This document shows, one piece after another, positions 14,477-21,188 of a stretch of 23,370 nt of DNA. Where the stretch lies: assembly GCA_030740295.1 (NCBI GenBank), contig JASLXP010001013.1, positions 1 through 23,370 on the forward strand, in the 5' to 3' direction. The notes under the pieces are model-generated. The model saw only the letters and a list, made by a program, of their open reading frames with translations. It was not told where the DNA came from and did not search any database. The translations under genes and the position numbers were made by a program. Position 1 is the stretch's first letter. Each line of letters starts with the position of its first letter. Source of the DNA: Planctomycetota bacterium. Lineage in GTDB: Bacteria > Planctomycetota > PUPC01 > JACPCR01.

Positions 14477-16807
14477 TCAGAGCCGGTCACGATAGAGCGC
14501 CGCGGGATTCAGCAGACCGCCGGTGCCGATTTCGTTCAGGGCGGTCCGGTCGCATCGGAGGGTGATGGTGTTTTCTTTGTCCGGTAAGAACAGGCCGGTG
14601 ATGTTGAATGATGCCGGCCGGCAGAAGCCATCAAATGTTTCCCGCTTCTTGCCTTTCAGATCTACGTAGGGTACCGGCTTTCCATTGATGAAGACTTTCG
14701 TGCTTCCGTCGGTTGAACCCAGCCAGAAATAAGTTCTCTTGCCATCGCGTGCGGCAGCTATCGTGACTTTTGTGCGATACCACATGCGGCCGAAATAATT
14801 GTGGTAGCCCATGGTTGACCAGGTTTCGGATCCGACGTCTGTGGTCTTCCATGACGAATCATCGAAGCCAGGCTTCGCCCATCCCTTTGCTTCACCCTCT
14901 TTCTTCATGTCTGCCCTGGCCCGCCATTCTCTGAGCGGTTTCGCGGTGAGGATTTCGTAGTGCCCGGCCACGCGGGAGGCGTCGTCGTAGGTGGCCTTGG
15001 TCAGCGAGACAAAATTGTCCACTCCGTCGTTGCTGCCCCATATCCCTCCTGCGCCGTATTGTCTCGTTGAAAAGGCATACTGCGCACGATGACGCTCAGC
15101 CATCGCGTGGGTGCGCCCGATCCATCGCTCCGCGTCATAGTGCAGCCTGGCCCATCTACCGTCATTTAGATCCCAGCGCATCTTCATGTACTGCTCAAGA
15201 AGGAAGAGTGACTCGTCGGCGAGCCCGATGCGCGCTTTGACTTGCGGCGTTCGTGCCGCGCGCTTTGCCTTGTTCATGAGCTCTCGCATCTTCTTCATTC
15301 GTTCGGGTGTGAAGCGCCGTGCGTGACCAAAGCCGGCCCCGGAAAACTCGGGGGTATCGACCCAGATCCGGTCCACGTATTCCCAATAGGCGGCCATTTG
15401 TTCTGCCGCTTCATCATAGAAGCGGCTGTTGATGTCGTCGACGATGGCTTTGGGATCGAGTGCGGGGTTAAAGGCCAGCTTTGGCCCGAGGTAGAGCGCG
15501 TGCAACGTGCTCTCAAATGTGGAAGACGTTTCGGGCTGAAAAAATTTGCAGCCGTTCTTCAAAAGAAAGGGGATGTCCGTGCTCCATTTGGTGATCATTG
15601 GATTGGGCGCGGTCATTTCCGCCAGGTTCCATCCAAACCAGTACATGCCTGTCATACGTGCGGCTTTGCCCCAGCCGATGATGGCGTTTCTCAATGCCTT
15701 GTTGTTGGGATCGCGGTCGTCGGTGATGGGATGGCAGCGGGTGTATGTGATCGGGGCAATGACTGGAACGATATTAGGGTGCAGCTTTTCACGAACGGGA
15801 GCGCGGCCGTAATAGACGTAGGCGATAACGCCGAAGAGCATGTCGGGGTATTTCTTCGTCACTCGCTTCGCGACGCGATTGCAGATCACCATCAGTCGGT
15901 CGGTGATCGAAATCCTGTTGTGAACGGGGTCAAAATCGTCAGCATCAATCTTCGGATCTTCGGACTCGTCAAACCCAAAACCATCTTCGGGAGAAAGGGA
16001 GGCAGAGGTGATCCCCATCTTTTCTCTGTATTCAAATATCTTATTTGCGATGGCCTCGGCGACTTCCGGCCTCGACCACTTGAGCCGCTCCCGCGCCGGC
16101 TTACCGTTGACGATTGCCCGCCAGTCCTGGTGGTCTTTCAGATCCTTCTTCTTCAGGTAGGAGCCTAACGCATGGCTGGCCGCCAGCACCATGCCGCCCA
16201 TCCGGTTGCGACGCTTATAGTCTTCATCTGCCTGCCAGATGCCCCTGTAATAGGTGCCCGGTGTTGAAGAAAAATCCATGGCCGGCAAAGCAACTGTCTT
16301 CAGCTCAGGGATCACTTCGCCCATCTCTGACGGCATGAACCAACGGCATCCGAGGCGGTCGAGCACTTCATAGACGGCATAGCTCGTCGCAAGGTCAGAT
16401 TCGCCGAGAAGACCTATGGCTTTTTCCGACACCACCACGCGAAATCCCTGTCTGTATGGATAAGTCTTCCCTGGTGGGCCGAAGGCATCATGGGCGAACT
16501 CACCAACAAGTATCGGGATCCGCCCCTCGCCGGCCGATTTGCTGCCGGCGATGATTTCGACTTCCAGACCTGACATCTTTTTCAGACACCGCGACAGATC
16601 TTTCACCGATGCCCGCAGCATTCGCCGATGATACTCCGGAATGACTTTGGGACGTCTTGGCGGGTCAACGCGAATCGACGGATCGTCAGGAGCCATGATT
16701 CGCGAGGGCACGCAGATGGCTATTCTGCAGCTCCCGTCACCAATAAGTGTGACAGGCTCGGCCTGCGAGCAGGCAAGCAAACTCACCAACGATATGAAGC
16801 AGTGCAT
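14477..16807 (-). CDS. Secreted DUF4838 protein with alpha-glucuronidase-like N-terminal and C-terminal jelly-roll domains
   Basis: The product is 776 residues. The N-terminus MHCFISLVSLLACSQAEP is a short hydrophobic leader; the LLAC at its end could be a lipobox, though the n-region lacks a positive charge. Residues about 50-185 resemble the GH67-like helper domain (VKDLSRCLKKMSG, GFRVVVSEKAIGLLGESD, YAVYEVLDRLGCRWFMP). Residues about 190-470 carry the DUF4838 TIM-barrel-like core (SLSPEDGFGF, GVIAYVYYGRAP, MYWFGWNLAE). About 640-776 is a sugar-binding-type jelly roll (YRTKVTIAA, STKVFINGKPVPYVDL). Substrate unknown. No strong Shine-Dalgarno, and an in-frame TGA upstream fixes the region. 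It is divergent from the ceramidase-fold gene; the 220-bp gap holds no gene. Confidence 0.8.
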   Translation of the reverse strand: MHCFISLVSLLACSQAEPVTLIGDGSCRIAICVPSRIMAPDDPSIRVDPPRRPKVIPEYHRRMLRASVKDLSRCLKKMSGLEVEIIAGSKSAGEGRIPILVGEFAHDAFGPPGKTYPYRQGFRVVVSEKAIGLLGESDLATSYAVYEVLDRLGCRWFMPSEMGEVIPELKTVALPAMDFSSTPGTYYRGIWQADEDYKRRNRMGGMVLAASHALGSYLKKKDLKDHQDWRAIVNGKPARERLKWSRPEVAEAIANKIFEYREKMGITSASLSPEDGFGFDESEDPKIDADDFDPVHNRISITDRLMVICNRVAKRVTKKYPDMLFGVIAYVYYGRAPVREKLHPNIVPVIAPITYTRCHPITDDRDPNNKALRNAIIGWGKAARMTGMYWFGWNLAEMTAPNPMITKWSTDIPFLLKNGCKFFQPETSSTFESTLHALYLGPKLAFNPALDPKAIVDDINSRFYDEAAEQMAAYWEYVDRIWVDTPEFSGAGFGHARRFTPERMKKMRELMNKAKRAARTPQVKARIGLADESLFLLEQYMKMRWDLNDGRWARLHYDAERWIGRTHAMAERHRAQYAFSTRQYGAGGIWGSNDGVDNFVSLTKATYDDASRVAGHYEILTAKPLREWRARADMKKEGEAKGWAKPGFDDSSWKTTDVGSETWSTMGYHNYFGRMWYRTKVTIAAARDGKRTYFWLGSTDGSTKVFINGKPVPYVDLKGKKRETFDGFCRPASFNITGLFLPDKENTITLRCDRTALNEIGTGGLLNPAALYRDRL

Positions 16808-17027
16808 ACCGGATAGTCCTGGACAGGAAATTCAGAGACGATGCGACCGGGGCGGAATGTGCCGACAGGATAACGAGAATGAGAACGGACGTGATGAAAG
16901 CTGGGTTGGACTCGTTCAGTTTCAGGGTTCTGGAAGTTGGCTCTTAAGTCCAGTATACACACTGTGCCTGGAACTCAGACCTCTTGACGTTCCGCAAGTC
17001 TGACACAGCGACACAGGAGCATCACCC

Positions 17028-18287
17028 ATGCAAGCCGGCTTTGCTGCGACTGAAATCACTCCGCCTTTGGGCACGCAAAAAATTGGCTGGATCATAGAAC
17101 TCAAGATCGAAGAAATAATGGACCCGCTCTTTGCCCGGATTGCAGTCTTTGAAAACGGGGACGACCGTATCGGCCTGGTCCAACTCGACACGCTGAGCGT
17201 CCGGTGGACGCAGACGGACCAGATTCGGAGAAAGGTGCAGGAAAGGTACAACTTTCCGGGCTCAAATGTCATGGTGGTGGCGACGCACAATCACGCCGGG
17301 CCGGCCGTTGCCAATTGCGGGGACGCGCGTAGAGACGATGAGTACATCGAGACGATGGTCGAAAAGGTCGTAGATGCCTTTGGCGAGGCTTTGGGGAGGC
17401 TCGAAGCCGCGGAAGTCGGATTCAATCGCGTCTTCGAATTCACGCTTTCGCATAACCGGCGTACCGTTCTGCGCGACGGCACGACCATAACCCACGGCGC
17501 CGGTTTCAGTCATCCGGACGCACTTTATACGGAAGGCCCCATCGATCCGGAAGTCGGTGTCCTGGCCGCACGCAGTACCGGTGGGGACTTGCTTGGAGCA
17601 GTCGTCAATTTCACTTGCCATCCTGTGCATCACGGGGGAGGCGTTGGCGCCACGGCTGGCTTTCCCGGCGCATTCTCGAAGAGCATGGAAGAGAAGGGAT
17701 GTCCGTCATCGGTCTTCCTGAACGGCGCTTCAGGCAACATCAGCCCCGGCAATCCCGTGCTGGGACAGAGCCCGACCATGGAGGAGATTGGCGGAAAACT
17801 GGCCGAAGATGCTTACCGTGCGATGGAGGAGATGGAATACGGCAGCGATCTGCCCCTCTGCGCGGGATCGGCAACGGTCCAACTTCCCTACAGAGAGACG
17901 ACCAGCGAGAACATCTCCGGAACTGCCCGCGGCGCCCAGAGGTTTTCCGATCCCGAAGCCTACGACCGTTCCATGCCCGCGCTCCTGGATCGCATCAAAG
18001 AAAGAGGCACGCAACCGGCAGAGGTCCAGATGCTGGGGATAGGCAACGTTCGCTTCATCGGAATCCCGGCGGAGTATTTCGTCGAGCACGGTCTGCGCAT
18101 CAAAGAGGAAACGCACCCGTGCAAGACTCTCGTGGTCGGACACGCCAACGGAATGGTCGGATACGTGGCAACCCAGGAGGCATACAGCCGCGGCGGGTAC
18201 GAGACGACGTTCGGCTTCGGATACCGCATGGGTCCAACGGCAGGCGACGTCCTGGCGGATACGGCCATTGGGCTGGTCAATGGATGA
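17028..18287 (+). CDS. Neutral/alkaline ceramidase-fold hydrolase without signal peptide
   Basis: The product is 419 residues. Signature motifs are AGFAATEITPPLG at the start, ATH87-N-H89-AGP (zinc-ligand block), NFTCHPVHHGG (second zinc block) and LNGASGNISP (substrate-side loop). Together these define the N-terminal domain of neutral ceramidase-like enzymes (PF04734), which cleave the amide of ceramide or related N-acyl compounds. It is clearly shorter than true neutral ceramidases, probably lacking the C-terminal Ig-like domain, and it has no leader. Many such cytosolic versions occur next to sugar genes, so the real substrate may be an N-acylated sugar or a carbohydrate ester rather than ceramide. 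AGGAG lies 9 nt before the ATG. Confidence 0.8.
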   Translation: MQAGFAATEITPPLGTQKIGWIIELKIEEIMDPLFARIAVFENGDDRIGLVQLDTLSVRWTQTDQIRRKVQERYNFPGSNVMVVATHNHAGPAVANCGDARRDDEYIETMVEKVVDAFGEALGRLEAAEVGFNRVFEFTLSHNRRTVLRDGTTITHGAGFSHPDALYTEGPIDPEVGVLAARSTGGDLLGAVVNFTCHPVHHGGGVGATAGFPGAFSKSMEEKGCPSSVFLNGASGNISPGNPVLGQSPTMEEIGGKLAEDAYRAMEEMEYGSDLPLCAGSATVQLPYRETTSENISGTARGAQRFSDPEAYDRSMPALLDRIKERGTQPAEVQMLGIGNVRFIGIPAEYFVEHGLRIKEETHPCKTLVVGHANGMVGYVATQEAYSRGGYETTFGFGYRMGPTAGDVLADTAIGLVNG

Positions 18288-18390
18288 GACGGATGGGGGC
18301 ATGAAACGAAACCGGTGCCGATGCGGCCACTCCGATGGCCGCGACCGCCAACGCCGACACGCTCGGGCTCAGGAATCTTCGCTCTGTCAT
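18277..18390 (-). CDS. Possible 37-residue hydrophobic small ORF
   Basis: The minus strand from the ATG at 18390 codes MTERRFLSPSVSALAVAAIG followed by VAASAPVSFHAPIRLIH and a TGA. A charged n-region and a long Ala/Val stretch with an A-S-A-like site look like a signal peptide or a small membrane protein. It has no Shine-Dalgarno and overlaps the 3' end of the ceramidase-fold gene by 11 bp. It could be the surviving start of a deleted secreted gene. It is the only coding signal seen in the convergent 170-bp gap before the GH95 gene. Confidence 0.2.
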   Translation of the reverse strand: MTERRFLSPSVSALAVAAIGVAASAPVSFHAPIRLIH

Positions 18391-18457
18391 CTGCGCTACT
18401 TTTTTCGGTTATGGGAAACGGAAAGGTCACATCTTCTGTTGAACGCGAGATTCCTGG

Positions 18458-20740
18458 TCATCTGACCTGTCGTACGGAAACCGTCTCCCCTGCCTTGACG
18501 TCGAAGATAATCAAGGACCCGACCTCAGTGCACGGGATGTCATCACCACCGGCGTCCCGCACCTCGTAGCGGGAATCTCCAGCTTTTATTTTGCATGTCC
18601 CATCCTTCAGACGAGTCACCTCGGCGACAACCAAAGCGCCGTCCGTCCAATTCATATTAATGGTGTAACCGCCACGCGCCCGGATTCCCCGGACCTCACC
18701 AGAGGACCACGCGCCAGGCAGGGCGGGGAGGAAATGAAGCTCCTCGTGATAGCTCTGGAGGAGCATTTCGAGAACTGCTGAAGTGCCTCCGAAGTTGCCC
18801 TCGATTTGAAAGATGCGCGGAGGATGCAGATCGAGAAGACTCTCGGTCGAGAAGTCCGTGATCAGGTGGACGAGGTGCTCCCATGCCTGGTCAGCGTCAC
18901 CCAGGCGGGCAAAGAGACACGACGCCCACGCCCGGGTCCATCCGCACTGACCGCAGCCCTCTGCAAGGCGTCGCTCCAGAGAAACTCGCGCAGCTTGCCA
19001 GAGCGCCGGATTACGTTCCGGGCTGATTAAGTCGCCCGGAAAAAGCCCGAACAGGTGTGAGAGATGCCGATGACCTGGCTCGACTTCTTCGAAATCCTCG
19101 TTCCATTCCAGAAGCTGGCCATGGCTGCCGATCTTGGCCTGCGGCAACCGTTCGAGGATCGAGCGCCATGCGATCCTTCGATCGTCATCAACGTCCAGAA
19201 TCTCTGACGCCCGAATGGTATGCCCCAGGCAATCCTGGATCAGTTGAATATCCATGGTCGCCGAAACGCAGAGCGTGACCGGCAAATTGCCTCCGCCAGC
19301 GAACCGGTTCTCTGGCGACTGCGAAGGCACGACTTGCAGAACGCCGTCATCGTCCTCAAGAAGGTAAGATTCGTAGAAGGCCGCGACTTCTTTGAGGAAG
19401 GGATAGGCGCGGCTTTCAAGGAACTGTTCGTCCTGGCCGAATTCGTAATGCCACCACATGTGCTGCGCAAGCCAGGCCGCGGCGCCGATCCAGACTGCCC
19501 ATCCGTAGGATTCCGGCGTCGCTCGGCCCCACGGATCCGTCTGAAGTGGGAAGTAGACGCCATCGCAGTCGTAGAGGTCCCTGGCGACCTTCCGAGCGTG
19601 GGGCACGAATCGCTCAATGTGCTGGAACAACACTTCCGTGCTCGCCTGGAGGTGTCCGGCTTCCGCTGGCCAGTAGTTCATCTGGAGATTGACATCGTGA
19701 TGGTAATCGCAGTCCCACGGCGGATTGAGGTCTTCATTCCACTTGCCCTGCAGGTTCGGTGGAAGCTCGCCGTTCGCGGTCGAGGCAAGCAGCAAGTACC
19801 GGCCAAGATTGAAGTAGAGCAACGGTAGAATCGGATCCATCTCTCCGGATAGAGCGGCGGCCAGGCGCTCGTCAGTGGGCAAGTCCGGCTCCTCGGCTTC
19901 GATTTCCAGAATCAGGCCACCATAATGGCCAGCGTAGGCTTCGGCATGGCTGTTCAGAAGGTCATTCCAGTCACTCTGAGGTAGCCGGCACTTTGCGCAT
20001 TCCTGCAAAGGCTCATGTCCCGTGGCCGAAGTTCCGATGTTGACTGCCAGGATGATCTCGCTGGCATCGGAGACGACAACACGGTTGCCGTCGCATCGCA
20101 GTGTGCCGCCCCGATGGCGCACTTCGACTTCGACGCGAAACTGCAGGCCCTCGATAAATTCGCCTGCCATGACGATGAGGTCAGGGGACGTCTCGAACGA
20201 AATAGAGCATTCCGGGTCTTTCGTCCGATCTAGCCAGATTTCCCCTCCGAAGGGCCTCTCGGCGACAAGGCGAATCAGCAGCAGGTCATGAGCGAAGTGG
20301 GCGACGCAGTGTCTTTGAAACCGATTCCCGCTGGCCTCGTAGGTGACCGAAACCAATCCGCTGCTGAGGTCAAGCTCACGTCGATAGTCGGTCGGTTCGC
20401 CGTGGTCGATTCGGAAGAACAGGTCGCCTGCAGGCTGGTAAGGACTGACCCGATTGGGCTGGCCGCTCATGCCGCCGGCGCCTCCGAAGGCATCGTTTCC
20501 TTTGATCGTCCCATTCTCGTAATCCCCCGTCAGGAGCAGGTCTCTCACTTCGGGCAAGAGATGTGACCTCCCCTCTGTATCCCGGTCCCGGTCTGTCGCT
20601 CGCCATAGCCACTCATGGTTGAGAGCAATGCGTTCAGTCTCCGGGTCCCCCATGACCATGGCCGCCAGCCGGCCGGTTCCGATGGGAAGACCGTTCATCC
20701 ATTCTGACGCGGGATGGTTGAACCAGATTTTTCTGCTCAT
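18458..20740 (-). CDS. GH95-family glycosidase (alpha-L-fucosidase/galactosidase type), altered active site
   Basis: The product is 760 residues, cytosolic, with full GH95 architecture: N-terminal beta-sandwich (about 1-250), helical linker, (alpha/alpha)6 barrel (about 300-660) and C-terminal beta-sandwich. Motifs are IWFNHPASEWMNGLPIGTGR (5-24), NLQGKWN, VNLQMNYWPAEAGHL and GQLLE545-W-N-E-D. Against the Bifidobacterium AfcA enzyme (Asn421, Asn423, Glu566, Asp766, from memory) the equivalents are D349, N351, E545 and E647 (FQIE647-GNFGG). Glu566 and Asn423 are kept, but Asn421 is Asp and Asp766 is Glu. It probably removes an alpha-L-fucosyl or similar group from imported oligosaccharides, but the substitutions may change specificity. 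GGAG lies 5 nt before the ATG at 20740; a longer frame to 20767 exists. Confidence 0.85.
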   Translation of the reverse strand: MSRKIWFNHPASEWMNGLPIGTGRLAAMVMGDPETERIALNHEWLWRATDRDRDTEGRSHLLPEVRDLLLTGDYENGTIKGNDAFGGAGGMSGQPNRVSPYQPAGDLFFRIDHGEPTDYRRELDLSSGLVSVTYEASGNRFQRHCVAHFAHDLLLIRLVAERPFGGEIWLDRTKDPECSISFETSPDLIVMAGEFIEGLQFRVEVEVRHRGGTLRCDGNRVVVSDASEIILAVNIGTSATGHEPLQECAKCRLPQSDWNDLLNSHAEAYAGHYGGLILEIEAEEPDLPTDERLAAALSGEMDPILPLLYFNLGRYLLLASTANGELPPNLQGKWNEDLNPPWDCDYHHDVNLQMNYWPAEAGHLQASTEVLFQHIERFVPHARKVARDLYDCDGVYFPLQTDPWGRATPESYGWAVWIGAAAWLAQHMWWHYEFGQDEQFLESRAYPFLKEVAAFYESYLLEDDDGVLQVVPSQSPENRFAGGGNLPVTLCVSATMDIQLIQDCLGHTIRASEILDVDDDRRIAWRSILERLPQAKIGSHGQLLEWNEDFEEVEPGHRHLSHLFGLFPGDLISPERNPALWQAARVSLERRLAEGCGQCGWTRAWASCLFARLGDADQAWEHLVHLITDFSTESLLDLHPPRIFQIEGNFGGTSAVLEMLLQSYHEELHFLPALPGAWSSGEVRGIRARGGYTINMNWTDGALVVAEVTRLKDGTCKIKAGDSRYEVRDAGGDDIPCTEVGSLIIFDVKAGETVSVRQVR

Positions 20741-20806
20741 GCTTTCTCCAGTTTTCGGGTACTCCAAAAGGTGGTCGCACTGCAGGAAAGAATAAGACCT
20801 TTGTAG

Positions 20807-20833
20807 ACCGGCATCACCGGCATCACCGGCATC
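20807..20833. repeat. Three tandem 9-bp units between GH95 and the antitoxin gene
   Basis: ACCGGCATC is repeated three times in a row (20807-20815, 20816-20824, 20825-20833). It lies in the 158-bp divergent gap between the GH95 and DUF433 starts. It may be slippage-prone and could vary among strains. No regulator site was identified. Confidence 0.7.
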
Positions 20834-20898
20834 ATAGAATATGGGATTCAGCCGCAGCAGCCTGTAGAATCGCTTCAGTTCTTGAAGCCTGGAGATTC

Positions 20899-21156
20899 AT
20901 GATGCTGAAACAAAGTTATCGGTACATTACAGCCATCGAAGGTGTCAGATCCGGAAGACCGATCGTCGAGAGCACTAGAATTGGTGTCCACGACGTAGCC
21001 GGCATGATTCTGAATGGTGCCTCGATTGATGATGTGGTGAGGAGCCTTCCTTCATTAACCAGAGCTCAAGTCTATGAGTGCATGGCATTCTATGAAGACC
21101 ATAAAAGCGAAATGGACCTCCTCATAGCTCAACAGATGGCTGGGTCTGAAGAATGA
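20899..21156 (+). CDS. DUF433-family antitoxin (orphan)
   Basis: The product is 85 residues. Its sequence is typical of DUF433 proteins: KQSYRYITAIEGVRSGRPIV, then STRIGVHDVAGMILNGAS and VVRSLPSLTRAQVYECMAF. The GRP.V..TRI.V.D opening and the L-T-x-A-x-V-x-x-x-x-x-Y/F helix match. DUF433 proteins usually pair with DUF5615 (PIN-like nuclease) toxins encoded directly downstream. Here the following ORF starts in a 4-bp ATGA overlap, as expected, but is cut off. The antitoxin may still bind its own promoter or counter a related toxin elsewhere. GGAG lies 4 nt before the first ATG and 7 nt before a second at 20902, which may be the true start. Confidence 0.75.
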   Translation: MMLKQSYRYITAIEGVRSGRPIVESTRIGVHDVAGMILNGASIDDVVRSLPSLTRAQVYECMAFYEDHKSEMDLLIAQQMAGSEE

Positions 21157-21188
21157 GGTCTTTTCTGGACCACGATGTAGCGGCGCGT
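21153..21188 (+). pseudogene. Truncated DUF5615 (PIN-like) toxin, first 12 codons
   Basis: The ATG at 21153 overlaps the antitoxin TGA. The peptide opens MRSFLDHDVAAR, which matches the start of DUF433-paired DUF5615 toxins, where D-H-D supplies acidic residues of the PIN-like active site. From about 21188 the frame is the complement of the DUF4091 gene and no longer resembles a toxin. The frame runs to 21341 (62 codons), but everything after codon 12 is antisense. A deletion or rearrangement has therefore removed the body of the toxin. Confidence 0.65.

Noticed and set aside
15242..16168. Plus-strand frame of 308 codons opposite DUF4838
   Set aside because: Antisense shadow of a recognised domain; no homologous motifs seen.
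16808..17027. Bidirectional promoter with TTGACG near 16983 and TATACA near 16958
   Set aside because: The boxes are not at a workable spacing or order for sigma-70 promoters, so no promoter was called.
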